A DNA stretch of 14,243 bases from an uncultured Acetatifactor sp. (GCA_910588225.1 CAJUQT010000072.1:1-14243), one strand, 5' to 3'; positions 1-6,078 are shown, counted from the first letter of the stretch. The notes: generated by a model not told the origin, from the sequence alone. Translations and numbers: made by a program.

Positions 1-813
1 TCTTACGCAGAAATTTTGCCATTTTGCGTCAAAAATCATTGGTAAGTGGCCTAAGGGACTGTCCGGGTCTATGGTGTTGCTGTATGGGTTCTTTATGTAC
101 ACGAACAAAGGCTTTTCGATTTCAAAATTCTTTTTTGCATAATCTGTCGGATATTCTGGAACAATATCAGCCCATTTTGTCTGTTTTAAGTCAATCGGTC
201 TACCTAAATCATCTTGATTATCTGATACAAACGCCTTGTTTGATACCCGATATTCTTTTATCTTTTCAGTTGTTCCATCCCGATTCAGACGTGTGCTAGC
301 TTCAAACCTATGCCATTCTGCTCTCGTGTAAAACTTCTTTTCTTTCTGGTAGTATGAGAAAAATATCGCCCCTGTCACTTCCCCATTGCTGTCAAATTCA
401 GTCACAAGAAACCGATCCGGCGGTATGTAATCCATGCCTTTCCCGTTCCACTTCGCCATAGAGCCGCCCAACATAATCACATCTTGCATAATTCGCTGGG
501 CATTCTTCAAGAAATAATCATCAATGGCTTTCTGGATTCTCTTGGCGGTTTCTCCAGTTCCATATTTTGACTGCACCTTAATGTCAATATTCTGTGTAAT
601 CAGCTTAGCCAGTTCCCGGGCAACAGTGTTTGAAAAGCGGATTGTCCGGGTATCGCCCTTTACCCAAGGCGGCTTCCCGCTCTCCAACTGCCCCCACAGC
701 TTAATAGCAGCATCCATTTCCGGCGACAGGTACGTTTCCACACCGAAAGCCTTTTCAGCGTCCGTTTTAAATAACATTCTTATCTTCTCCTTAAACCATG
801 CGATTAAACCCAT
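1..813 (-). CDS. Phage portal protein, A118-like (3' end cut by window edge)
   Basis: The minus-strand frame is open from an ATG at 813 to base 1, giving the first 271 residues; the C-terminal part lies outside the window. It begins MGLIAWFKEKIRMLFK and continues with features I recognise from Listeria phage A118-type portal proteins: an N-terminal segment around VETYLSPEMDAAIKLW, a conserved TVARELAKLIT stretch (about residues 69-79), and a later YIPPDRFLVTEFDSNGEVTG segment (about 130-150) that in this family follows a small Gly-rich motif (here LGGSMAKW). Portal proteins form the dodecameric DNA channel at one capsid vertex and dock the terminase during packaging. The start is supported by AGGTGA about six bases upstream. 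It begins only six bases after the small membrane-protein gene ends, so the two are probably co-translated. The family call comes from remembered motifs, not a search. Confidence 0.85.
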   Translation of the reverse strand, partial: MGLIAWFKEKIRMLFKTDAEKAFGVETYLSPEMDAAIKLWGQLESGKPPWVKGDTRTIRFSNTVARELAKLITQNIDIKVQSKYGTGETAKRIQKAIDDYFLKNAQRIMQDVIMLGGSMAKWNGKGMDYIPPDRFLVTEFDSNGEVTGAIFFSYYQKEKKFYTRAEWHRFEASTRLNRDGTTEKIKEYRVSNKAFVSDNQDDLGRPIDLKQTKWADIVPEYPTDYAKKNFEIEKPLFVYIKNPYSNTIDPDSPLGHLPMIFDAKWQNFCVR

Positions 814-819
814 TATTTA

Positions 820-990
820 TCACCTATCATCAAGTGGCAATCTAAGCCAGATTAAAACCAGTATTGCAAGCCATGTCAGAAAGAAATGATACATCTTAAT
901 TTCTCCACCAATCATAATAGAGATCCCGGCAAAAAACCACGGTATGCAGTTCCAATGCTTGCAGAATATGCGTTTTATTTCCTTTCTCAT
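820..990 (-). CDS. Small membrane protein, 56 aa, unknown function
   Basis: This short gene encodes 56 residues starting MRKEIKRIFCKHWNC. A strong Shine-Dalgarno (AAAGGAG) lies about nine bases before the ATG at 990, and the TGA stop lies six bases before the portal start, so position and ribosome site both support a real gene. The N-terminus is basic (three Lys and two Arg in the first 11 residues). Two hydrophobic segments follow, a short one near residues 17-28 (IPWFFAGISIMI) and a longer one near 36-50 (FFLTWLAILVLIWLR), with a basic/acidic tail ending in DDR. This fits a small inner-membrane protein with two short helices or a hairpin. I do not recognise the family. Holin-like function is conceivable from size and topology, but the place between terminase and portal is not where holins usually sit. 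Confidence 0.65.
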   Translation of the reverse strand: MRKEIKRIFCKHWNCIPWFFAGISIMIGGEIKMYHFFLTWLAILVLIWLRLPLDDR

Positions 991-1047
991 TTCGAATTTC
1001 TCCTTTATCCATGTTATCAGTCCTATTTAATTAAACCTCAATCTGCT

Positions 1048-1347
1048 TTACTTAATCGTTCCATTCATCTTTGCTGCAAGCACATCTTTCAAGTGCTGTT
1101 CTGGATTGTTTTTGTAATATTCCGCTTTCTGCTCTGCCATCTCAAAATATTCGTATAAAGGCTTGTAGTTCGGACTGTTTTTCACTTTTTCCCTCATACT
1201 GGACACTTCTTCCCTTGTGGCAATGCCTTTTGAAACCAAAAGCTGTAAAATCAACTGCGTTTCCACTTTCACATCTAACAGCAGTTTCTTTTCATTGATT
1301 TCATTCAATGCTGTGTCCATATCATAATTCGCATTTCTGCTTAACAT
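1048..1347 (-). CDS. Hypothetical protein, 99 aa, helical
   Basis: The gene encodes 99 residues with no membrane segment, no cysteine and no motif I recognise. A GGAGG ribosome site precedes the ATG at 1347 by about nine bases (GGAGGAATGGGAAAATG). The composition is rich in Leu, Lys and Glu, and the middle (about residues 29-55, around LILQLLVSKGIATREEVSSM) reads as two amphipathic helices separated by a turn. The second half is Lys/Glu/Tyr-rich (YEYFEMAEQKAEYYKNNPEQH) and looks helical or weakly coiled. Many phages carry a small protein of this kind with an LxSKGIxTxEE turn in the virion module, but I cannot name a role. It belongs to the run of small genes lying between the large terminase and the portal. 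Confidence 0.7.
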   Translation of the reverse strand: MLSRNANYDMDTALNEINEKKLLLDVKVETQLILQLLVSKGIATREEVSSMREKVKNSPNYKPLYEYFEMAEQKAEYYKNNPEQHLKDVLAAKMNGTIK

Positions 1348-1378
1348 TTTCCCATTCCTCCGTTATATTCTTCCAACT

Positions 1379-1801
1379 CTAAAATCCGATAATGCAGTAT
1401 CCGTCCATCAATCCGTATTCCGGCATATTCCGAAGAACGTATGTAACGGGTCTTAATGCAACCTCTCCTGTATATCCTTTGTCCGGCTCCCATTCTTCAA
1501 GCACAAGTTCATCACCGACTTGCACATCATCTTCATCTTTCCGCAGTTCAAACCGTTTATTTTCGGCGCACACCTCTTTAAAATACTGCGGAAGAATTTT
1601 CTTTTTAATCTGCTTTATTCCAGATTTCCTTTTATTACATTGTTTTGATTCACATAGGTATGGGCACGCCATTCCACGCTCCAAACAACACAAATCTATA
1701 TCAAAAAATCCACACGTCCAGCCGTCAATATTTTGATTGTAATATTTTTTATATAAACATTCAGAACTTTTTGTTGGCATTTTATCAACAACTATTCTCA
1801 T
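1379..1801 (-). CDS. Cys-rich N-terminus fused to DUF3850 (ASCH-like) domain
   Basis: The 140-residue product has two parts. Residues 1-55 start MRIVVDKMPTKSSECL and contain seven cysteines (15, 30, 38, 39, 46, 50, 55), suggesting a small metal-binding module. Residues about 69-140 match the DUF3850 pattern as I remember it: ILPQYFKEV, then FELRKDEDDVQVGD, LEEWEPDKGYTG, and VTYVLRNMPEYGLMDGYCII at the end. DUF3850 belongs to the ASCH/PUA-like beta-barrel group and is thought to bind RNA or nucleotides; its phage role is not established. In many phages DUF3850 stands alone at about 70-80 residues, so the Cys-rich extension is a fusion. The start has a GGGGGTG ribosome site about ten bases upstream. 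The domain call is fairly secure; function is unknown. Confidence 0.75.
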   Translation of the reverse strand: MRIVVDKMPTKSSECLYKKYYNQNIDGWTCGFFDIDLCCLERGMACPYLCESKQCNKRKSGIKQIKKKILPQYFKEVCAENKRFELRKDEDDVQVGDELVLEEWEPDKGYTGEVALRPVTYVLRNMPEYGLMDGYCIIGF

Positions 1802-1859
1802 AATTCTCTTTCACCCCCTCTCATATTCTTCCAACTCCTGCACCTGCCGAAGTTGCCTT

Positions 1860-2147
1860 TTAGCGTTCAATCGGAATCCATTTCTCTGTTTCTAAATCGT
1901 ACTTGCACAAATCACCGTCGGAATTGTAATACGGTGTGTATGTTGTTTCCAGTCCATATCTTCCAGTATAAGATTCGATATAGATTATTTGCGTATCATA
2001 GTCATAACAATATCCCTCTTTGATAGAAACCATATTCCTATCACTTCTACTGCAAGAACGACTGAATGATGCAATCAAGCATATTAAAATCACACAGCCA
2101 ATTATTTTTGCTATGCACATTCCAAGTGAATTATTATCTTTATACAC
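1860..2147 (-). CDS. Small protein with one N-terminal transmembrane helix
   Basis: The protein has about 95 residues. The hydrophobic stretch MCIAKIIGCVILICLIASF lies about 10-28 residues from the start and is followed by SRSCSRSDR, a basic cluster that would sit on the cytoplasmic side. The remaining 60 residues are Tyr-rich and beta-like (YCYDYDTQIIYIES, TYTPYYNSDGDLCKY), a pattern I associate with small phage membrane-anchored proteins of unknown role. Three in-frame starts compete. ATG at 2162 has no ribosome site. ATG at 2153 has GGAGG only two bases upstream. GTG at 2147 has the same GGAGG eight bases upstream, so I favour GTG. It overlaps the preceding 32-residue ORF by eight bases. 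Confidence 0.6.
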   Translation of the reverse strand: MYKDNNSLGMCIAKIIGCVILICLIASFSRSCSRSDRNMVSIKEGYCYDYDTQIIYIESYTGRYGLETTYTPYYNSDGDLCKYDLETEKWIPIER

Positions 2148-2238
2148 TTCCATATCCTCCATTATTTTTTATCTTTTTCGCTCCCCGGTATGGCTTGCGG
2201 TGTTCTTTGCCGTGGGTGATGGATTGATTAAGGCTCAT
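2140..2238 (-). CDS. Very short phage ORF, 32 aa, possibly a decayed family member
   Basis: An ATG at 2238 overlaps the stop of the preceding gene as ATGA and opens 32 codons ending at TAA 2140. The product begins MSLNQSITHGKEHRKPYRG, which I recognise as the usual start of a small Cys-rich protein common in Clostridia phages, where it normally continues into a CRNHGSC-like knuckle and runs to about 50-60 residues. Here the text after YRGAK changes to KIKNNGGYGSV and stops, so the knuckle is lost, consistent with a deletion or frameshift. The ribosome site is weak, about 11 bases upstream. Alternatively the ORF is not translated and the ATGA overlap is chance; the N-terminal similarity argues against that. 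Family recall is from memory. Confidence 0.45.
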   Translation of the reverse strand: MSLNQSITHGKEHRKPYRGAKKIKNNGGYGSV

Positions 2239-2771
2239 AGCTTTGGCTTCTCCATCCATTTCACACAGTTATACATATACTCGTGGCTATTCTCTGCTGA
2301 AAATCCTGTTTGCTCACTTTCGTATGTTTCGTGTATGTACCCGATAATGATTTCTCCACAAACATCACAGCAAATCACTTCTTTATCTGGAAGTTTGCCG
2401 GATTCGCACAGAATCCACCCACCGTTATAATACCTCTCCGACCTCTCCATATTCGCCGCTTGCAGCTTTGCGGAGAGGGATTCTATGGTATCGGCGGCTT
2501 TATTCAAAACAACACTTACCGGATTTATTGGAATATTCGGATTCCAATTCGTTGCAATTTCCCTCAATTCCTTCGTCTGTTCGCTTATCATGCTCATTCT
2601 ATCAATCCTTCCATCATACTGTTTTTCGCACTCTTTTATATCACAATATTCGCACCTTGCTTTTGGACATGGAGCATTTGTATGTTTGCATGTAAACGCA
2701 ACAACATTCTTTGGAACATGGCACTCCTTATTCTTTCTGTTTACGCATAGAAATTTGTCACATATTTCCAT
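2235..2771 (-). CDS. Cys-rich N-terminus with C-terminal DUF551-like domain
   Basis: The 178-residue product is modular. Residues 1-50 hold eight cysteines (4, 9, 17, 28, 35, 40, 43, 48), including CEYCDIKEC, and look like a small metal-binding domain. Residues about 60-115 are helical, with the ADTIESLSAKLQAANMERSE segment that recurs in phage proteins just before a DUF551 domain. Residues about 117-178 fit DUF551: a GGWILCESGKLPDKE start (usual form WISVxExLPE), then EVICCDVCGEIIIGYI, and a closing CVKWMEKPKL (usual form VxAWMPLPxP). Function of DUF551 is unknown. The ATG at 2771 has AAGGAGAGGATAGGGAA upstream. It is the first gene after the large terminase and opens the run of accessory genes before the portal. 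A second DUF551 gene lies at 6092-6331. Confidence 0.75.
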   Translation of the reverse strand: MEICDKFLCVNRKNKECHVPKNVVAFTCKHTNAPCPKARCEYCDIKECEKQYDGRIDRMSMISEQTKELREIATNWNPNIPINPVSVVLNKAADTIESLSAKLQAANMERSERYYNGGWILCESGKLPDKEVICCDVCGEIIIGYIHETYESEQTGFSAENSHEYMYNCVKWMEKPKL

Positions 2772-2798
2772 TTCCCTATCCTCTCCTTACCACATTGT

Positions 2799-4121
2799 TT
2801 AATATTTCCACCTCAACCGCCGCCGCAGGAATGTATAACATAAATAGCGTATCTGGTCACACTGGTGGTCATTCTCCTTTATAACAGCGTCTTCTGGACT
2901 TTCCATGTCCCAGGAATACAATCCCATTTCACTCATTACCGATTCGCAATCTTCGTAAAAGCTGATAATTCCTTTATTCAGCATGGTTGTGACAACACGT
3001 ATTCCGTCCAGTACGTCATTTTCCGCACCTTTGGCAATGTATTTACCATGCTTTTTGATTGTTTCGATAAACGAAGCTGCGGACGGATCAACAATTATAA
3101 AAAGCACTTTCTTGTCGCCTATCAGTTTGCACAATTCCTGATAATGCGTTTCATCATCACGCCTTACCCCAGTTTCACGGCTGTCATAGTAATATTCGTA
3201 CTCCATCTGCGCACGCCTGCCATCAAACGCCCACAATCCGGCAGCAAACGGGTTTACAGTTCCATAGTCCACAGACACAACCCATTCTTTTTCCCCGGTC
3301 ATGTGCTTGTCTTTGACGTGCTTGTCCTCGTCAAACATGGAGTAGACAAGCCCCTCTGCCACGCACCACAGTCCCAGGATATACCGCTTAAAGAATACGC
3401 CCACATACATTCCCCGGTATCTCGCTTTTATCCGCTCTGACAGCGATAAATTATCGTCCATAGTGAAATGCAGATATACAAGCCGCTTTTCCTCTGCCTT
3501 ATCAATCCAGTTGACCTTGAACCAGTGCCGGGGGCTGTCCGGGTTACAGTTGAACCAATACTTTGAACCGTCCACCGAACACCGCCCGGTTGCCTGATTG
3601 ACAAATGATTCCGGCATAAGAGCAACTTCATCAAAGAACATGCCGGCCAATGTGATGCCCTGAATCAAGTCCTGTGACCGTTCATCTTTACCGCCAAATA
3701 TGTAAAAGTAGTTGACTGTGTTCCCCTTGCTTACAATCAGCAGATTGTCGCTTCTCTTGTCTATCACGGTATACTTTCTGCTCGCAAGCATCAGTTTCAG
3801 CCAAAACAAAACGTTTCGCCGGAAGGAGCCGATTGTCTTCCCTGCCATACCGAAATTCTGTTGGTTGAAGCTTTCCATAGCCCACAACACATAGGACAGG
3901 GACATTGAGAGAGTCTTTCCGCTCCTGATTGCCCCATCTGCTATGATTCCGTCCATATCCTTTACCGGGCTTGCAGGACACCACCAGGTAAGGACTTTCT
4001 TTTGTTTGTCAGAGAATGGCTTGAACTGGAATCCCTGCTTCTGCACCTTTGCTTTCATGGCGACGGCTCGTTTTGCTATGCCTTTTCGGATGTTTTCTAT
4101 GCGGGTATTGATGTTACTCAA
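2799..4121 (-). CDS. terL: Terminase large subunit, PBSX-type (TTG start)
   Basis: This is the packaging motor: an N-terminal ATPase drives DNA translocation and a C-terminal RNase-H-fold nuclease cuts the concatemer. From the TTG start the protein has 440 residues, normal for the family. Visible parts are a Walker A-like GAIRSGKT (about 63-70), Walker B with catalytic acid in MFFDEVALM (Asp164, Glu165), the coupling motif region FNCNPDSP, and nuclease acids in VSVDYG (Asp285), IIVDPS (Asp345) and ENDHQCDQIRY (Asp418/Asp422). I chose TTG at 4121 because GGGGAGG lies eight bases upstream and the codon overlaps the end of the methyltransferase gene (GTTGAGTAA), suggesting coupling. A longer start at 4160 would overlap 47 bases and has no ribosome site. 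Walker A has Ala-Ile where GRGSGKS-like motifs have Arg-Gly, as is common in this branch. Confidence 0.93.
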   Translation of the reverse strand: MSNINTRIENIRKGIAKRAVAMKAKVQKQGFQFKPFSDKQKKVLTWWCPASPVKDMDGIIADGAIRSGKTLSMSLSYVLWAMESFNQQNFGMAGKTIGSFRRNVLFWLKLMLASRKYTVIDKRSDNLLIVSKGNTVNYFYIFGGKDERSQDLIQGITLAGMFFDEVALMPESFVNQATGRCSVDGSKYWFNCNPDSPRHWFKVNWIDKAEEKRLVYLHFTMDDNLSLSERIKARYRGMYVGVFFKRYILGLWCVAEGLVYSMFDEDKHVKDKHMTGEKEWVVSVDYGTVNPFAAGLWAFDGRRAQMEYEYYYDSRETGVRRDDETHYQELCKLIGDKKVLFIIVDPSAASFIETIKKHGKYIAKGAENDVLDGIRVVTTMLNKGIISFYEDCESVMSEMGLYSWDMESPEDAVIKENDHQCDQIRYLCYTFLRRRLRWKY

Positions 4122-4713
4122 CTGCGTTTCCTCCCCATTGTTCCGCCATAGCCTTAGCAACTCCCGGAAATGTCTTTGCTCTGTTTTTCTGCCTATCCTT
4201 TCCGCCTTTCATAAACCATGTTCCGGTTTCGTGACAGTTGCACTTATATTCAACCTCATTTGTCGGTTTCAATTCCGGCAAACCTCGCAACCATAAGCGC
4301 GTTTTTTTCTGTACCGGGTGTCCGAATTGATAAGGCTGTATCTCCTGCGTATGCGGCGGCATACCGAATATCCGGCTTGATACGGGATTTTCTACCGCAA
4401 TCCTCGGACAATCTGCATTGAGAAACTGCATAAAGAATTTCTTTGCTTCAAGCCCTTTCATGTACCGTTCTTCATTCAGAACATGGTCTTTCCATAAATG
4501 CTTTGCTCCCGCATTGGAAAGATATGTACACGGTGGAAATGCTATAATCATATCCCATTTCATTTTCAAAAGCTGTGTCACGTCCTGCTGCAAATGCCAT
4601 TCCGGGTGACCGCCGGAGCATGGCTCTATATCACAGGAATACGCCTCGTGTCCTAATTTCCGCAATTCTATTGTTACCGCTTGGCTTTCCTCACAAGCTA
4701 CCAGAACTCTCAT
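4114..4713 (-). CDS. DNA cytosine-C5-methyltransferase-like protein
   Basis: The 199-residue protein belongs to a compact phage methyltransferase family that starts MRVLVACEESQ and has a SAM-binding region (LVACEES near residue 4-10, CDIEPCSGGHPEW about 27-39), a catalytic-type FPPCTYLS motif with Cys62 in place of the C5-methyltransferase PC motif, an ENPVS motif (108-112) standing for the ENV motif, and QPYQFGHP (126-133). The end, around KTFPGVAKAMAEQWG, is typical of complete members, so it is not truncated although it lacks a large target-recognition domain. It likely modifies cytosine, perhaps to protect phage DNA; activity is inferred. It sits between the terminase subunits, overlapping the small subunit by 23 bases and abutting or overlapping terL. 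AGAGG precedes the ATG. Neither a restriction endonuclease nor a second methyltransferase is visible, so self-protection is more likely than a full restriction-modification system. Confidence 0.75.
   Translation of the reverse strand: MRVLVACEESQAVTIELRKLGHEAYSCDIEPCSGGHPEWHLQQDVTQLLKMKWDMIIAFPPCTYLSNAGAKHLWKDHVLNEERYMKGLEAKKFFMQFLNADCPRIAVENPVSSRIFGMPPHTQEIQPYQFGHPVQKKTRLWLRGLPELKPTNEVEYKCNCHETGTWFMKGGKDRQKNRAKTFPGVAKAMAEQWGGNAVE
4130..4136 (-). promoter_or_regulatory. Shine-Dalgarno site fixing the TTG start of terL
   Basis: On the minus strand GGGGAGG lies inside the last codons of the methyltransferase gene and eight bases before a TTG that overlaps that gene's end. No ATG follows at a suitable distance in the terL frame, so this site decides the start. 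Confidence 0.7.
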
Positions 4714-5212
4714 TTTCCTCTACCTCGCTTTCCTCCCACACTTCCGCCGCCGTTCCGTTCAGAGCGTCCATGAAATTATCCTCTGCTTCTTCCTCCGGCT
4801 GGCTGTCCTTGACCTGGCTTTCCAGCTTCAGGAGTTCGATTTCAAGCTTCTGCTTATCCAACTGGTGCTTCATCGGGTTGTTGATGAATTTATCTATCAC
4901 AATCCCCATTGCAGTAGCAATCTCTGACAGCTTCGCTGCTTCTATTTTCTCTGGCTTTTTCAAGGCTTCTATGTAAGCGTCTAAGACATCTTTCGCTTTC
5001 TCTTTTCTGGAATCCAGATAATCCAAAATTTCAGCAGTGTTCTGCTCTCTTTTTTGTTTGCATTTTTGTGCAATGTTTGCATTTTCATTTACAATCTTTT
5101 TTACGGTATTTACAGAAACACCATTCTTTTTTGCAGTAGCGTTATAGCTGCCACACTCAACATAATCAGCAATTATTTCTTTTTTCTGTTTATCTGTCAG
5201 CCTGGCAGCCAC
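4691..5212 (-). CDS. terS: Terminase small subunit (GTG start)
   Basis: The 173-residue protein recognises phage DNA and recruits the large subunit for packaging. The N-terminus, ARLTDKQKKEIIADYVECG followed by SYNATAKKNGVSVNTVKKIV (about residues 3-41), is a helix-turn-helix typical of Firmicutes small terminases. Residues about 55-135 are charged and helical (oligomerisation coiled coil: LDYLDSRKEKAKDVLDAYIEAL, KLEIELLKLESQ). The tail is strongly acidic (EEEAEDN, EESEVEENESS), where the large subunit is often contacted. The start is GTG at 5212, with GAGGTG about seven bases upstream; no ATG lies near. It directly precedes the methyltransferase and then terL, which supports the assignment more strongly than sequence alone. 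Confidence 0.85.
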   Translation of the reverse strand: MAARLTDKQKKEIIADYVECGSYNATAKKNGVSVNTVKKIVNENANIAQKCKQKREQNTAEILDYLDSRKEKAKDVLDAYIEALKKPEKIEAAKLSEIATAMGIVIDKFINNPMKHQLDKQKLEIELLKLESQVKDSQPEEEAEDNFMDALNGTAAEVWEESEVEENESSGSL

Positions 5213-5248
5213 TTTCTATCACCTCAATCTGTAAATGCTTTCTGCCTG

Positions 5249-5476
5249 TCATTCCGTAATCAAATCAAGGAAAACAATATCATCTGCGACAGGCATAACG
5301 ATTCTTCCGTCTGGTAACTCTACAATCGCAACAGAATAATTTCCAGGTCCGCTATCACAAAATTCCTCATAGTTCATTCCCCATTCATGGAAATAACCCA
5401 ATTCAAACTCCATGCTATTCCATTTCCCATTTTCATATATGTTATATTTCCCTTTACATCTTCTCAATTTATTCAT
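5249..5476 (-). CDS. Hypothetical phage protein, 75 aa
   Basis: The product starts MNKLRRCKGKYNIYENGKW and has the segment YFHEWGMNYEEF, then a beta-rich half ending NYSVAIVELPDGRIVMPVADDIVFLD. I recognise this end (FSIAIVEL..G.V..P.AD.I.FLD) as typical of a small phage protein of unknown function seen in Clostridia phages. It has no membrane segment and a single folded domain is likely. Two starts are possible. ATG at 5500 shares a base with the stop of the XRE gene but lacks a ribosome site, while ATG at 5476 has AAGGATAGGG upstream, so I use 5476. Its place between the XRE gene and the small terminase is the only functional hint. Confidence 0.7.
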   Translation of the reverse strand: MNKLRRCKGKYNIYENGKWNSMEFELGYFHEWGMNYEEFCDSGPGNYSVAIVELPDGRIVMPVADDIVFLDLITE

Positions 5477-5499
5477 TTCCCTATCCTTTTCCTTTCTCA

Positions 5500-5706
5500 T
5501 TATCCAAATGGTTCTATTACCTCAAAACATTCCTCATAGGTTAATCCGGTCACTTTCAGAATCTTATCAATATTCTTTTTCTGAATATCGGTCTTGCCAT
5601 TCAGGAACCGGCACATTACAGAGGACGGTATGTCGCATTTGGCCGCAAATCCCCTAAGGCTCATTCCTTTGTCGATTATGTATTTTTCGATTCGCCAATA
5701 CTTCAT
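5500..5706 (-). CDS. Small XRE-type helix-turn-helix regulator
   Basis: The 68-residue protein is a single Cro/C1-type DNA-binding domain: MSLRGFAAKCDIPSSVMCRFLNG spans helices 2 and 3 (about residues 15-37, with SLRGFAAKCDIPSSVMCRF as the helix-turn-helix), followed by KNIDKILKVTGLTYEECF. There is no effector domain. Standalone proteins of this kind act as phage repressors or Cro-like regulators. It is not divergently paired with another regulator here and sits among late-type genes directly upstream of the terminase, so a role in adjusting this operon is plausible but inferred. The upstream 69-base gap contains a 9-bp direct repeat that could be its operator. The ribosome site is AGGTGAGG close to the ATG. 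Confidence 0.85.
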   Translation of the reverse strand: MKYWRIEKYIIDKGMSLRGFAAKCDIPSSVMCRFLNGKTDIQKKNIDKILKVTGLTYEECFEVIEPFG

Positions 5707-5748
5707 ATCCTCACCTTTGCTTTCTGCTTTGGAGTTAGCTTATCCATT

Positions 5749-5772
5749 CAACCACCGCCCATACAACCACCG
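5749..5772. repeat. Nine-base direct repeat upstream of the XRE gene
   Basis: CAACCACCG occurs at 5749-5757 and again at 5764-5772 on the plus strand, a period of 15 bases, in the 69-base gap between two genes. It lies 43-66 bases upstream of the XRE regulator start. Direct repeats with a fixed period upstream of a regulator can be an operator; this is inference only. Confidence 0.5.
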
Positions 5773-5775
5773 ATT

Positions 5776-6012
5776 TCATTCAATGCCGCCGGATTTTACG
5801 ATTTCGATTGCTTCAATCATTGCCCTGTTATAATCGACGTTAGAAGATTCTTTTATGTATTCCTCCATTTGCCCAACGACCTTATCCATGTCATAGGCGG
5901 TAGGCTGTTCGTCAATCAGCTTCTGTGCCGCTTCTCTTGTATCTTTCGCAAAATCAGAAGCACCTATAAAAACCTTTCCAAAGTCAATTTTATCTGCATC
6001 AATCAGTCTCAT
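5776..6012 (-). CDS. Hypothetical phage protein, 78 aa
   Basis: The product begins MRLIDADKIDFGKVF, a start shared by many Clostridia phage proteins (MRLIDAD...), followed by charged helical sequence: AKDTREAAQKLIDEQPTAYD and VVGQMEEYIKESSNVDYNRAMIEAIEIVKSG. No membrane segment, cysteine cluster or known catalytic motif is present. I set the start at ATG 6012, preceded by TAGGAAAAAT. The same frame stays open upstream to an ATG at 6129, but that reading would translate the large inverted repeat and overlap the DUF551 gene by 38 bases, and its first 39 residues have no family character. The DEQPTAYD segment recurs in small phage proteins (DxxPTxYDVDKVVxQLE) of unknown role. Confidence 0.7.
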   Translation of the reverse strand: MRLIDADKIDFGKVFIGASDFAKDTREAAQKLIDEQPTAYDMDKVVGQMEEYIKESSNVDYNRAMIEAIEIVKSGGIE

Positions 6013-6034
6013 ATTTTTCCTACATTTCCACAAT

Positions 6035-6078
6035 CCCCCTAAATCCCCTAATTCTATTGTACAGGAGATTTTAGGGGG
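6035..6078. repeat. Long imperfect inverted repeat in gap between two genes
   Basis: Arms are CCCCCTAAATCCCCT (6035-6049) and AGGAGATTTTAGGGGG (6063-6078), with a 13-base A/T-rich loop. They can pair along about 15 positions with one wobble and one extra base. No T-run follows on either strand, so it is not a classic terminator. TTGTAC occurs at 6057-6062 in the loop and again at 6081-6086. It could be a transcript-processing hairpin, a protein-binding dyad or part of a packaging site; I cannot choose. Confidence 0.75.

Noticed and set aside
868..1012. A 38-codon minus-strand ORF starting MDKGEIRNEKGNK in another frame over the small membrane-protein gene.
   Set aside because: The overlapping frame has the better ribosome site and a coherent membrane protein; this frame has neither.
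5712..5756. A 14-codon minus-strand ORF, MDKLTPKQKAKVRI, that looks like the start of a small terminase (LTPKQK).
   Set aside because: It is very short and ends at once; LTxKQK-like starts are common. A remnant of an older small-terminase gene is possible but I cannot support it.
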